A DNA stretch of 64,000 nucleotides from Fimbriimonadales bacterium (GTDB taxonomy: Bacteria; Armatimonadota; Fimbriimonadia; Fimbriimonadales; ATM1): NCBI GenBank assembly GCA_035559795.1, contig DATMAR010000007.1, forward strand, positions 62,001 to 126,000, given 5' to 3'. Below the pieces are notes generated by a model. That model searched no databases and was not told the DNA's origin. It was given only the letters and a program-made list of their open reading frames with translations. Positions 53,284 to 62,489 of the stretch are shown here, piece after piece (positions within the stretch are counted from its first letter, which is position 1; each line of letters opens with the position of its first letter). The translations under genes and the position numbers were made by a program.

Positions 53284-54276
53284 TTATTTCATGAGCGCCA
53301 AAATTCGCTTTGCAGCCATTACTCCGCTTTCGAATGCATTTTCTGCACGACCTGCTACCGTGCCATCGCCACAGATTATGACGCGCGTTCCTGGTGGATT
53401 TATGTTTTCGAAAAGTGCCACCGACTCCGGTTGAGAGATGCTCCAACGTCGTACGTAAACCCAATCCGGGTTTTGGAACGCCGTACCATATAGACGAACC
53501 AACGTAGGAACGACGACGGCTAACAAAGATTCATCGGAATCCTGAAAATGTTCTTTGCTATAAAGTGGACCGAGTTGCGCTACGAATACGGTCTTCCCTT
53601 CTGGTGCTCGACGCGGGCATTTCGAAGTTTCTATTCCCAACCATAGCAACGGTGCCGTGCGCTCCAGTGAAAGTAATGCGCTATAAGGAACATCTCTCAA
53701 GGGAACCGAAAAACCAAGACAAACAGAAAGACATGGGCGATATCTTGCATTCGTGATGTTTCTTCCCGAACCGAGGGTTTGCAGTAATCTCCGCGTCTCC
53801 GGAGCGGGAGGAGACAGAATTACCGCATCGAATAATTCCGATTCGAGGATGAATTTTTGACCGGAGCGTCCGAGTGCTTCTATCTTCGTAGATATTCGAA
53901 CGTCGAGCCCATCTGCCAACAATTGAGGAAAGCGATTTGCACCTGTTTCATACGTGTAGCGCTGTTGAGCGTTTTTTTCCGGTGAGCCAGGCAAAATAAA
54001 ACTGTCATTCAAAAGATAAATCGGTTTTTCGATTCGCGTCAAACCGTCTTTCGGAAGTAAGTTTAAAAGAAAATTTTCTATGCTCATACCCCGCGGAGTG
54101 TAGGATTGCAATCCGGTATCTACGGGAATTCCGTGCAAAACGACAGTTTCAGCTCTACCTCCGACATGGTCTTCCGCTTCGTAAACAACGGTTTCGACAT
54201 CGTTTCGTTGGAGGATTCTTGCTGCGGCAAGCCCTGCAATTCCCGCTCCTACAACTGCTACACGCATTGCTTTCAA
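53284..54276 (-). CDS. FAD-dependent amine-oxidase/protoporphyrinogen-oxidase-like protein
   Basis: The 330-residue flavoprotein has the FAD motif VAVVGAGIAGLAAARIL at 6-22, YEAEDHVGGRAETV, and a C-terminal VIICGDGTVAGRAENAFESGVMAAKRIL. It is shorter than standard amine oxidases (about 450) and the substrate domain is small, so the reaction cannot be named. It lies in the same direction as, and about 65 bases before, the DUF1573 and cytochrome genes. It may be part of that redox set. Confidence 0.82.
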   Translation of the reverse strand: MKAMRVAVVGAGIAGLAAARILQRNDVETVVYEAEDHVGGRAETVVLHGIPVDTGLQSYTPRGMSIENFLLNLLPKDGLTRIEKPIYLLNDSFILPGSPEKNAQQRYTYETGANRFPQLLADGLDVRISTKIEALGRSGQKFILESELFDAVILSPPAPETRRLLQTLGSGRNITNARYRPCLSVCLGFSVPLRDVPYSALLSLERTAPLLWLGIETSKCPRRAPEGKTVFVAQLGPLYSKEHFQDSDESLLAVVVPTLVRLYGTAFQNPDWVYVRRWSISQPESVALFENINPPGTRVIICGDGTVAGRAENAFESGVMAAKRILALMK

Positions 54277-54382
54277 TATCCTGAATCGGAAAGAGTATAT
54301 CAGAGGTTTAGACTACGCGAGGTCTCTTCACTTTACTGTTGATTCCTGAGAAAGCGAAGGGTAGAGGTTATAATCTAAAACC

Positions 54383-55924
54383 GTGGTTGTGGGAATCGCA
54401 CTTTCGAAAGACCAGGTGAGGGTGGAACCTGGTAATGCCGCTACGCTAAACGTTACGGTTCGGAACTCAGGCTCTTCTGCTGACCGGTTCGAACTGGAAG
54501 TGCACGGACTCGATAGCGAATGGGTTGCCGTTCCCTCTCCTTCCTTTACGTTGGCGCCGGGTGAAGAAAAACAGCAAAAACTTTTAATCAAACCTCCCCG
54601 TACTGCCGAAAGCAAAGCAGGCACCTATCCATTTCTCATACGTGCTCGCTCGCTCGAAACGGGAAAGTACGAAGAGGTGCAAGGTGTTCTGGAAATCGAA
54701 CCCTTTCACTTAATTAGTTTAGAGATAGAGCCTCGTCGAGCACACGCGAGTATTTCTCGAAAGCAAGCAAACTTCAACATCACAGCAATCAACTTAGGAA
54801 ACGCAGATGAAACTCTGCAATTCTTTGCCGACGATCCAGAGGATGAATGCACTTACCAATTCGCGCAGGAAAGAATTTCACTCGCACCTGGTCAGCAAAA
54901 ACAAGTGGTGTTGCATGTTCAACCGAAGCATCTTCCCGTAGTCGGTGCACCGCGACTGTATGGTTTTTCTGTATCTGCACGTGGAATCGAAAATCCCCAC
55001 GTCGTAGCAAGCGTTCAAGGGCAAATCGAGCGTCGTCCTTTGGTAACGCTCACGATGCTCGCCATGCTCATTATTATTTTGGCAGCCATAGGAGTTTGGT
55101 ATGCATTACGCCCCACCTACCCCAGAATGGAATCTTTCGCTGCTGATTCCGTGCAAGTGCCAAAGGGAGAGAACGTAAGATTAACATGGACTGCTTCTTC
55201 GGACACGAAGAGCGTGCGAATCGAAGGAAATGGAAAAGTTTTATTTGCGCATCTTCCCCATAAAGGAGAAGTTTTCGTTCCCATCAACGAAACGACTACT
55301 TTTACTGCGACTGCAATTAACGATTTAGGAGAAAGCCGGGTTCCGATGACGGTTACCGTTACGGCTGTCGAATTACCCCCCCCTCAACTCCCGGAGATTG
55401 AAGAGTTCGCGTTATCTCCGTCAAAAGTCGTGTTAGGAAACAGTGTCGTCGTGCGATATAAAGTCAAGAATGCCACGAAAGTCCTCCTGCAGCCTTTGGG
55501 CATCGAGTTGCCTGTAAATTTGGAGGATTATTCCTTTACTCCATCGCAAACGGGAAAACTCGAATTTACTCTCGTCGCCATGAATCAAGAAGGCAAAGCC
55601 ACGCGAAAAACCGCAACGATCACCATCGAACCCAAAAGTCAAGCGAAAATCCTTACTTTCCGTGCGTTATTCGAGGGCGAACCCGTCGGAGATAAAATGT
55701 TAGAACCTGGCTCACGAATTGTTTTAGAATGGCATCAAACCGGCGCAGAACGACTGGAGATCACTCCCGGTGTCGGCGAAGTGCAAGAGGAAAGAGGAAG
55801 TGTAGAAGTGCAGGTAGACAAAACGACAGAGTTTACTTTAACCGCGATAGATAGCGAAGGAATTTCTGTATCCAAAAAAATCATAGTCAAAGTGAAACCT
55901 CCGACTATAGGAACTGATGGATAA
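54383..55924 (+). CDS. Single-pass membrane protein with Ig-like domains
   Basis: The protein has 513 residues, starts at GTG, and has no N-terminal signal peptide. Residues 1-220 contain two COG1470/NEW3-type beta-sandwich domains (VEPGNAATLNVTVRNSGSSADRFELEVHGL, LAPGEEKQQKLLIKPPR). A hydrophobic segment LTMLAMLIIILAAIGVWYAL lies at about 231-250. Three more Ig-like domains follow (VQVPKGENVRLTWTASSDTKSVRIEG, FALSPSKVVLGNSVVVRYKVKNATKV, GSRIVLEWHQTGAERLEI). The first domains would be cytoplasmic and the last outside. It overlaps pcp by 8 bases. Function unknown, probably cell-envelope. Confidence 0.72.
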   Translation: MVVGIALSKDQVRVEPGNAATLNVTVRNSGSSADRFELEVHGLDSEWVAVPSPSFTLAPGEEKQQKLLIKPPRTAESKAGTYPFLIRARSLETGKYEEVQGVLEIEPFHLISLEIEPRRAHASISRKQANFNITAINLGNADETLQFFADDPEDECTYQFAQERISLAPGQQKQVVLHVQPKHLPVVGAPRLYGFSVSARGIENPHVVASVQGQIERRPLVTLTMLAMLIIILAAIGVWYALRPTYPRMESFAADSVQVPKGENVRLTWTASSDTKSVRIEGNGKVLFAHLPHKGEVFVPINETTTFTATAINDLGESRVPMTVTVTAVELPPPQLPEIEEFALSPSKVVLGNSVVVRYKVKNATKVLLQPLGIELPVNLEDYSFTPSQTGKLEFTLVAMNQEGKATRKTATITIEPKSQAKILTFRALFEGEPVGDKMLEPGSRIVLEWHQTGAERLEITPGVGEVQEERGSVEVQVDKTTEFTLTAIDSEGISVSKKIIVKVKPPTIGTDG

Positions 55925-56447
55925 AATTTTTCTTTCGGGTTTCGGACCTTTCAAAGGTTTCGATGTCAACCCGAGTGAAGTGCTGGTTTGCTCGATAGAC
56001 AAAAAGGATTCTGTCGTGCTGCCTGTTTCTTTCGATGCCGTAGATGCATTTTTACAAGATGGCTTTGTCAAACGTTTCGATGCATGGTTGATGATAGGAG
56101 TGATGTCGAAAGGAGAACGTTTCCGTTTAGAACGCACTGCGAAAAACTGGGTATGTGGGGAACCCGACGTTCGGGGGGTAATTCGAGGCGAAAAACGAAT
56201 CGATAATGATGCGCCTGAAATCCTGCACGGCTCATTGTTTCAAAAAGGGTTTCGTTCCTGCAGATCATGGACTCTTTCCGATGATGCAGGCGCGTATTTG
56301 TGTAATTACCTTTATTTTCGCGCACTTCAAAAATATCCTAACTTCCCCATCGGATTTCTTCATGTCCCTGCATTCCAAATATTGGACGAAAACACGCAGA
56401 TACGAATCCTCAAGCGCTTGTTGAAAAAATTGGAGAGCGCGCAGTGA
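55917..56447 (+). CDS. pcp: Pyroglutamyl-peptidase I (peptidase C15) family protein
   Basis: The 176-residue protein shows the C15 order: SGFGPFKGFDVNPSE at the N-terminus, FRLERTAKNW (the Glu), SDDAGAYLCNYLYF with the nucleophile Cys and GFLHVP with the His. It is shorter than typical Pcp proteins (about 200-215). The Cys-His-Glu triad is kept. Pyroglutamyl peptidases remove N-terminal pyroglutamate. It overlaps both neighbours (8 and 4 bases), so it is part of the 54383-57970 transcription unit. Confidence 0.85.
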   Translation: MDKIFLSGFGPFKGFDVNPSEVLVCSIDKKDSVVLPVSFDAVDAFLQDGFVKRFDAWLMIGVMSKGERFRLERTAKNWVCGEPDVRGVIRGEKRIDNDAPEILHGSLFQKGFRSCRSWTLSDDAGAYLCNYLYFRALQKYPNFPIGFLHVPAFQILDENTQIRILKRLLKKLESAQ

Positions 56448-57970
56448 AACGACTCGCATTGATTTCCGTCACGGACAAATCCGGCATCGTCGAATTCGCG
56501 AATGCTTTGTTGCGCAACGATTTCGAAATTCTAAGCACGGGGGGGACTGCCAAGCATTTACTCGACAACGGAATCCCCGTAACCTCCGTTAGCGAATATA
56601 CCGGAATGCCGGAGATTTTAAACGGACGAGTAAAAACTTTGCATCCGAAAATTCACGCTGGGCTTTTAGCGCGTCCCAGCGATTTGAAAGGAGATGAAGA
56701 TTTCAGAAGAATCGAAGTGTTGGTGGTCAATCTCTATCCATTCGAAAAAACCGTTTTGAGCGGGGCATCGAAAGAGCAATGTATCGAAAACATCGACATC
56801 GGCGGACCGACGATGATTCGCGCTGCGGCGAAAAATGCAGAAAACGTGCTCGTGGTTGTAGACCCTGCGGATTATCGAGAAGTATCGGAAAACTTAGAAA
56901 ATCCTTGTGAAAAGTTGCGCGAGCGATTGCGTGCCAAAGCCTTTGCACACACAGCCTATTACGATTCCCTCATTGCCGAATATTTTCGCGGCGATGGTGA
57001 TTTTCCCGAAATTTTGACTTTTGGATTTCGATTGCGACAACGCTTGCGATACGGCGAAAATCCTCATCAAAAAGGGGGGGTTTACGTGCGTGCTTTCGAA
57101 CCGAAAGGCGTTATAGGTGCAAACCAAGTATGGGGCAAAGAATTGAGTTACAACAATTTTTTAGACGCCGATGCCGCTTGGGAATTAATTTGGGATGTTC
57201 ACCGTGTATTCGAAATGCGAAAAAAACCTTGCGTAATTGTAAAGCATGGCAATCCGTGTGGACTCGGATGGAGTGAACAGCCGGAACTTTCTTTTCAGCG
57301 CGCAAAAGAGGGTGATCCGATCTCTGCATTCGGTGGAATCGTCGCTTTTCCTTTCGAACTCGATGAAAAAACTGCTTCCGCAATCACAGCGAAAGGCAAC
57401 TTTTTCGAAGTCATCATATGTACTCGAATTGTTCCTGAAGCGTTGAACATTTTTCAGCACCGTTCAGGATGGGGGCAAGATGTGAGAATCTTGGAAGCAC
57501 CCGAACCTGAATCGACCTCTTTCCTTGCTTTGCGTTCAATGAGAGGGGGGGCGTTAGTACAGGAATACGACTCTAAAGACATTACGGAATGGCGAGTAGT
57601 CACTGAAAAAAGTCCAACCTCCGAACAAAGTCATACACTTCGCGTTGCCTGGGCTATCGTGAAACATGTGAAATCGAATGCCATTACCGTTTGCAACAGC
57701 GAAAGATTGCTCGGAGTCGGTGCAGGCCAAATGAATCGCGTTCAATCCGTACGGCTCGCCTTGGAAAGTGCTGGCGAATTAGCGAAAGGTGCGGTTCTTG
57801 CAAGCGATGCCTTTTTCCCGTTCCCGGATAGTATTCAAGAAGCCGCTAAAGCAGGAATCGTTGCAATCATTCAACCCGGAGGTTCGAAAAAAGACGAGGA
57901 AATTATTCGTGTTGCAAACGAGGCAGGGCTTGCAATGGTCTTCACGGGTATGAGACACTTTAAACATTAG
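56444..57970 (+). CDS. purH: Bifunctional AICAR formyltransferase / IMP cyclohydrolase
   Basis: This 508-residue protein catalyses the last two steps of IMP synthesis. The MGS-like domain begins LISVTDKSGIVEFANALLRNDFEILSTGG (residues 5-33) with RVKTLHPKIHAGLL. The AICARFT domain holds RYGENPHQKGGVYV, VKHGNPCGLGW (His and Asn region) and VASDAFFPFPDSI-like ending (LASDAFFPFPDSIQEAAKAG). Start is GTG, overlapping the pcp stop. Length is normal. Three G7 runs encode Gly-Gly. Confidence 0.96.
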   Translation: MKRLALISVTDKSGIVEFANALLRNDFEILSTGGTAKHLLDNGIPVTSVSEYTGMPEILNGRVKTLHPKIHAGLLARPSDLKGDEDFRRIEVLVVNLYPFEKTVLSGASKEQCIENIDIGGPTMIRAAAKNAENVLVVVDPADYREVSENLENPCEKLRERLRAKAFAHTAYYDSLIAEYFRGDGDFPEILTFGFRLRQRLRYGENPHQKGGVYVRAFEPKGVIGANQVWGKELSYNNFLDADAAWELIWDVHRVFEMRKKPCVIVKHGNPCGLGWSEQPELSFQRAKEGDPISAFGGIVAFPFELDEKTASAITAKGNFFEVIICTRIVPEALNIFQHRSGWGQDVRILEAPEPESTSFLALRSMRGGALVQEYDSKDITEWRVVTEKSPTSEQSHTLRVAWAIVKHVKSNAITVCNSERLLGVGAGQMNRVQSVRLALESAGELAKGAVLASDAFFPFPDSIQEAAKAGIVAIIQPGGSKKDEEIIRVANEAGLAMVFTGMRHFKH

Positions 57971-58018
57971 ACAACAAACGAGACGAGTAACTGCGTCTTA
58001 TCTCTAAGGAAAAATCAA

Positions 58019-58351
58019 ATGGCTCAAGAAACTTCGAATGACCTTCCCGTAATCGTAGGCGCGATAGTAGTCGGTGTAATCGCAATCGGAATCTTTTACT
58101 TCATGCGAGCCGAACCTCAACCCCCAGCAGCCCCTGAACAACCTGTTTTGACCGAGCCAGCCACTCAGGCGGTCGCTCCCGTTATGATCGACACGACCGC
58201 AAAACCGTTCGGTCAGCAAGCAGGAGGAACCGGAACTGGCGGCGGTGGTGCTGTTCCTACCGGTGGTCCGTCCGCCGCAGGAGCCGCGGGTCCAGGCGGC
58301 GGTGGCGGTGGTGGAGGCCCTGTGGCAGCAGGTGTCGCTCAAACGGGATAA
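58019..58351 (+). CDS. Small single-pass membrane protein with glycine-rich tail
   Basis: The 110-residue protein has a short N-terminus, a hydrophobic segment (LPVIVGAIVVGVIAIGIFYFM, about 10-30) and a Pro/Ala-rich linker. A low-complexity Gly tail ends it, including eight Gly in a row at 58299-58322. That run uses GGC, GGT and GGA codons, not GGG, unlike the Gly-Gly pairs in other genes. No homologous family is recognised. It stands between purH and remA-mreBCD, with a gap of about 200 bases to remA. Confidence 0.6.
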   Translation: MAQETSNDLPVIVGAIVVGVIAIGIFYFMRAEPQPPAAPEQPVLTEPATQAVAPVMIDTTAKPFGQQAGGTGTGGGGAVPTGGPSAAGAAGPGGGGGGGGPVAAGVAQTG

Positions 58352-58555
58352 GCACAAAACCTTTTTCCCATACCCTCCTTGTAAAAGAGCACGCCCAAAA
58401 TTAGGGTTGTATATTTCCTCGGCAATATCCTTGGAAGTAAGGAAATAGTCGATGAGGTGTAAGCCTTTTGCGACCGTTTTACGCACTCCCAAGCCTAAAA
58501 GCATCTTTTCCCACTAAAACGTGGCATACTTAAGTGCCCGAATTATGGAGGGTGG

Positions 58556-58822
58556 ATGCCGATTCCTTATATGCTCGATGTCGGATTCTATAACTATGTG
58601 GTTACAAACCAAATCGTTGCCCTCGTGGGCAGCGATTCTGCCCCTATTCGAAGGTTAATCCAACAACTTAGGAATACAGGACAAGTGATCGATGCGACAC
58701 AGGGCAGAAAAACAAAATGCGTTATTTTTACGTTGGCTAATCAAATCGTTTTATCCGCCATGTCTCAAGAGACACTGGCGAAAAGGTTAGGGTCAGGGGA
58801 ATCGATAGGCGAACGGGAATGA
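58556..58822 (+). CDS. remA: RemA-family regulator (DUF370)
   Basis: This 88-residue protein follows the DUF370/RemA pattern: PYMLDVGFYNYVVTNQIVALVGSDSAPIRRLIQQLRNTGQVIDATQGRKTKCVIFTLANQIVLSAMSQETLAKRL. RemA binds DNA in Bacillus and activates matrix genes; in other phyla the role is not known. The ribosome site GGAGGG lies just before the ATG. The stop codon overlaps the mreB start (ATGA), so remA is the first gene of the mreBCD operon. Confidence 0.88.
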   Translation: MPIPYMLDVGFYNYVVTNQIVALVGSDSAPIRRLIQQLRNTGQVIDATQGRKTKCVIFTLANQIVLSAMSQETLAKRLGSGESIGERE

Positions 58823-59877
58823 AGTTTTTCAACGGTTTTTTCGATGGGTTTTTCAGCCACTTCACCGAAGACCTCGGAATTGATTTAGGCACATCGAATA
58901 CGCTCGTCTATTCCGAAACTCGCGGGGTTTTACTCAATGAACCGAGTGTAGTTGCAGTAGATACCGAGACGAATACGATTTTGCAAGTAGGAGAAGAAGC
59001 GCAACGCATGTTGGGTCGCACACCTTCGACGATTGCGGCTATTCGACCTTTACGAGATGGCGTAATCGCGGACTATGATCAAACCCAAGCGATGCTTCGC
59101 TACTTCATTAGCAAAACGACAACCCGTCGTTTTGCCTTTCGAAAGGTAGTGGTCGGAATACCCAGCGGTGTTACAGAAGTGGAAAGACGCGCAGTTATCG
59201 AGGCGTGTAGACGTTCGGGAGCGAGTCAAGCATTCGTCATAGAAGAACCGATGGCAGCGGCAATCGGTGCCGGGCTTCCCGTTGCAGAGCCTACAGGCTC
59301 GATGGTCGTTGACATAGGGGGGGGCACGACGGAAGTAGCAATTATTTCTTTAGCGGGCATCGTCAGTGCGCGTTCGATTCGAATTGCCGGGGATGAAATT
59401 GACGAGGCTATCGTGAATTACGTACGACGTGCATTCAATCTCTATATCGGAGAAAGAACAGCAGAACGCGCAAAAATCGAAATCGGATGTGCTTATCCAC
59501 TGGAAGAGCAGCGAACATTCGAATTGCGGGGAAGAGATTTAATTAGCGGACTTCCGCGCAGCGCGGTGATTACGAGCGAAGATATCCGCATCGCCATCCA
59601 AGAACAATTGAACGCTATCGTGGAAGCGGTGAAACTTACATTGGAATCCGCACCGCCTGAACTCGCTGCGGATATTATCCATAGAGGAATCGTTTTAGCA
59701 GGAGGGGGGGCTTTGTTGAGAGGTTTAGACCGGCTTATCGCTGAGGAAACCGGAATTCCCGTCGTAGTCGCTCATGACCCATTGAGTTGCGTCGTTATCG
59801 GAACGGGAAAAGTCCTTTCCGAAGTTCGTCGGAATCCGCAGTTGGGCAAGGTTCTCGTTCAGGCTTATAAAGATTGA
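58819..59877 (+). CDS. mreB: Rod-shape determining protein MreB (copy 2)
   Basis: This 352-residue actin-like protein has GIDLGTSNTLVYS at 21-33, VERRAVIEACRRSGASQAFVIEEPMAAAIGAGLP, DIGGGTTEVAIIS and ERGIV-like HRGIVLAGGGALLRG. A short N-terminal amphipathic stretch (KFFNGFFDGFFSHF) may bind the membrane. It overlaps remA by 4 bases and mreC by 4 bases. It is about 60 percent alike to the copy at 430 in the segments compared by eye. Together with mreC and mreD it forms the standard cell-shape operon. Confidence 0.95.
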   Translation: MKFFNGFFDGFFSHFTEDLGIDLGTSNTLVYSETRGVLLNEPSVVAVDTETNTILQVGEEAQRMLGRTPSTIAAIRPLRDGVIADYDQTQAMLRYFISKTTTRRFAFRKVVVGIPSGVTEVERRAVIEACRRSGASQAFVIEEPMAAAIGAGLPVAEPTGSMVVDIGGGTTEVAIISLAGIVSARSIRIAGDEIDEAIVNYVRRAFNLYIGERTAERAKIEIGCAYPLEEQRTFELRGRDLISGLPRSAVITSEDIRIAIQEQLNAIVEAVKLTLESAPPELAADIIHRGIVLAGGGALLRGLDRLIAEETGIPVVVAHDPLSCVVIGTGKVLSEVRRNPQLGKVLVQAYKD

Positions 59878-60680
59878 AACGACGACCGATTTGGCTCGTT
59901 CCACTTTTGCTTTGTATCATCGCAATCCTTTTGCAAGGTTTACAGCAACGAAGTAATGCGCAAGGAAAAGTAAGTTTAATCCTTCTTCCACTGCAACAAA
60001 CCATCTACATCGTCCAACGCCCCCTCGGAATATTCGCAGATTGGGTTTCTGGGTTTTTTTATGGTCTGGTAAATGGTGCGAACCTGGTGCAAAAAGTTCA
60101 ATCTTTAGAATCGGAACTCGAAACTGCGAAACAAGCGCAAACACGAATGCGATTACTGGAGGAAGAAAACCGCCGCTTGCGTCAAATGCTTCGAATGCCT
60201 GCAAATTTCGCGCGTAAAAAAGTTTATGCAGATATCGTGGGATTTTTTCCTACAGAAAAGAAAATCCTCCTCAATGTCGGCTCGCGTCAAAACGTTCGTG
60301 CCGGAGACCCTATAATTTCTCCGGAAGGACTCGTCGGTCAAATCGTCCAAGTTTCAGGAAATTTTTCCTATGGCAATTTGCTCACGCATCCTGAATTTAG
60401 CGTCGGTGCACGCGTTCAAAGACTAACATCGGAAGCAGTCGGAATCGTTCGCGGACAAGGAAACAACGTGTTGGTTTTAGAAATATATGAAGAAAACGCA
60501 AATGTTCAAGTTAACGATCTCATCGTAACTTCAGGACTTTCGACGATTTACCCAGAAGGCATTCCAATCGGCATAGTAACTGAACTTTGGTCGGAAAGGG
60601 AGTGGGGAATCCGCCGAAGCTCCGTTCTCCCTTCCGTTAATCTTCATCGCTTGAGGCAAGTGGTGGTGCTCACTCGATGA
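59874..60680 (+). CDS. mreC: Cell-shape protein MreC
   Basis: The 268-residue protein has an N-terminal membrane segment (PIWLVPLLLCIIAILLQGL), a coiled coil (VQSLESELETAKQAQTRMRLLEEENRRLRQMLRMP) and the MreC beta domain (YADIVGFFPTEKKILLNVGSRQNVRAGDPIISPEGLVGQIVQV, GVVRG-like AVGIVRGQGNN). MreC links MreB to the wall enzymes. Start is TTG, overlapping the mreB stop, and its end overlaps mreD. Confidence 0.93.
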   Translation: MKRRPIWLVPLLLCIIAILLQGLQQRSNAQGKVSLILLPLQQTIYIVQRPLGIFADWVSGFFYGLVNGANLVQKVQSLESELETAKQAQTRMRLLEEENRRLRQMLRMPANFARKKVYADIVGFFPTEKKILLNVGSRQNVRAGDPIISPEGLVGQIVQVSGNFSYGNLLTHPEFSVGARVQRLTSEAVGIVRGQGNNVLVLEIYEENANVQVNDLIVTSGLSTIYPEGIPIGIVTELWSEREWGIRRSSVLPSVNLHRLRQVVVLTR

Positions 60681-61156
60681 TTTCTCTGATTGTAACGAGT
60701 GCGATTTGGCTGATAGTCGCTGCCGGAATGCAAGGTGCTCTTTCAGAGCGAATCACAATCGGATGGGGAAAGCCGGATTTTCTTTTGGTTTCCGCGGTTA
60801 TCCTCTCGATTCATCGCAGTACGGAAGGGAGCGCAGTTACCGGCTTTTTTGCCGGTCTTTTTCATAGTGCGCTCATCAACGACAGATTAGCCGCACTGAC
60901 GATAAGCCGCATGCTTGCATGCGTTATTTCCGAAAGGCTGTACGCCGGGTTTTTAGGGACAGGGGGTGTGACGGCGGTTATCGTGTCCGTAATCGCCACG
61001 TTCGTTGCAGGGCTAATTTATTTATTCATCGGTGTTCCTCAAAACATTTGGAGTTACTTCGCTGATACAATAGGAAGCGCGATTTACAACGGCGCGGTCG
61101 CTATACCTATCTACGGGATTTACCGGATGTTCGCAAAAAGGCGTATTCGAACGTGA
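60677..61156 (+). CDS. mreD: Cell-shape membrane protein MreD
   Basis: This 159-residue hydrophobic protein has about five membrane segments (LIVTSAIWLIVAAGMQGAL, FLLVSAVILSIHRST, GFFAGLFHSALI, AVIVSVIATFVAGLIYLFIGV). It is short and little conserved, as is usual for MreD. The identity rests mainly on its place after mreC, with a 4-base overlap. A gap of 27 bases separates it from glutamate dehydrogenase 2. Confidence 0.85.
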   Translation: MISLIVTSAIWLIVAAGMQGALSERITIGWGKPDFLLVSAVILSIHRSTEGSAVTGFFAGLFHSALINDRLAALTISRMLACVISERLYAGFLGTGGVTAVIVSVIATFVAGLIYLFIGVPQNIWSYFADTIGSAIYNGAVAIPIYGIYRMFAKRRIRT

Positions 61157-61183
61157 CCAGCCGAAAACTAAGGAGTTCATATC

Positions 61184-62458
61184 ATGCAGACTAAGACTTC
61201 GACGAATTTCAAGAAAACAAACATTCTGGATATGGCAAGACAACAACTCGCCATTGCTGCGAAGTACTTGGATTTGGACGAGGGGCTTCACAAAATATTG
61301 GCTCATCCCAAACGCCAGTTAATCGTTTATTTCCCGGTCGTAATGGATAACGGTGCGGTAGAAGTTTTCGAAGGATATCGGGTTCAGCATAATATCAGCC
61401 GCGGTCCCACGAAGGGGGGGCTACGTTATCATCCCGATGTAGATTTAGACGAAACGACTGCGCTGGCGATGTGGATGACATGGAAATGCGCTGTTGTAGA
61501 TATTCCTTATGGGGGGGCAAAGGGCGCGGTTCGAGTAGACACGAAAAGACTGAGCAAACGAGAATTAGAAAAACTCACGCGAAGGTACGTTTCCGAAATT
61601 AACATGATTATAGGACCGGATACGGACATTCCCGCCCCGGATATGGGAACGAATGCGCAGGTCATGGCATGGATTATGGATACCTACAGTATGCAAAAAG
61701 GCTCTATGGCGACAGGCGTGGTCACGGGAAAACCCGTTTTGTTGGGGGGGTCGCTCGGAAGGGTAGAAGCGACGGGGCGAGGAGTGGTTACGGTTGCACA
61801 AGAGGCTTGCAAGTTTTTGGGAATCAACTTTGCGAATTCCAGAGTCGTCGTACAGGGTTTTGGAAACGTCGGAAGTATTGCCGCAATGCTTTCCGAACGT
61901 GCGGGAGCGAAAGTGATCGGTGTTTCCGATGCATCGGGGGGGATATACAATCCCAATGGGCTTCCCATCGAGACGTTGATTAATCGCTATGCTCATCGTG
62001 AGGGAGGGATTAAAGAATTTCCCGATGCAGAAAGAATCACGAATGAAGAACTCCTGACTTTGGATTGTGACATCCTAATCCCGGCAGCGACCGCAGAACA
62101 AATCCACAGCCGAAATGCGAATCAAATCAAAGCGAAACTGATCGTCGAGGGCGCGAACGGTCCTACGACTCCCGAAGCGGATGAGATCCTCATCGACAGG
62201 GGAATTTTCGTCGTTCCGGACATTTTGGCGAACGCAGGTGGAGTTATCGTTAGTTATTTCGAATGGGTGCAGGACCTCCAAGCCTTTTTCTGGGAAGAAA
62301 GTCAAGTAAACGAAAAATTAGAAAAAATCATGCGCAACAGTTTTCAGAACGTCTTGCAAACGATGAAACAACATAAAACGAGCATGCGGCTCGCCGCCTA
62401 CATCATCGGGGTAAAACGAGTGGCAGACGCTACCGTTACCAGAGGTATCTATCCGTAG
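61184..62458 (+). CDS. gdhA: Glutamate dehydrogenase family protein (copy 2)
   Basis: The 424-residue protein has the classical GdhA order. PVVMDNGAVEVFEGYRVQHNISRGPTKGGLRYHPDV is near residues 46-82, VDIPYGGAKGAVR (catalytic Lys) at 106-118, PAPDMGTNAQVMAWIMDTYS next, and VVQGFGNVGSIAAMLSERAG (NAD binding). The end VPDILANAGGVIVSYFEWVQDLQ matches glutamate dehydrogenase. It is closer to standard family sequences than copy 1. It follows mreD and precedes rpsR. Confidence 0.93.
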   Translation: MQTKTSTNFKKTNILDMARQQLAIAAKYLDLDEGLHKILAHPKRQLIVYFPVVMDNGAVEVFEGYRVQHNISRGPTKGGLRYHPDVDLDETTALAMWMTWKCAVVDIPYGGAKGAVRVDTKRLSKRELEKLTRRYVSEINMIIGPDTDIPAPDMGTNAQVMAWIMDTYSMQKGSMATGVVTGKPVLLGGSLGRVEATGRGVVTVAQEACKFLGINFANSRVVVQGFGNVGSIAAMLSERAGAKVIGVSDASGGIYNPNGLPIETLINRYAHREGGIKEFPDAERITNEELLTLDCDILIPAATAEQIHSRNANQIKAKLIVEGANGPTTPEADEILIDRGIFVVPDILANAGGVIVSYFEWVQDLQAFFWEESQVNEKLEKIMRNSFQNVLQTMKQHKTSMRLAAYIIGVKRVADATVTRGIYP

Positions 62459-62489
62459 GGACGTGCTATACTAAATTCCGAGGAACCGT

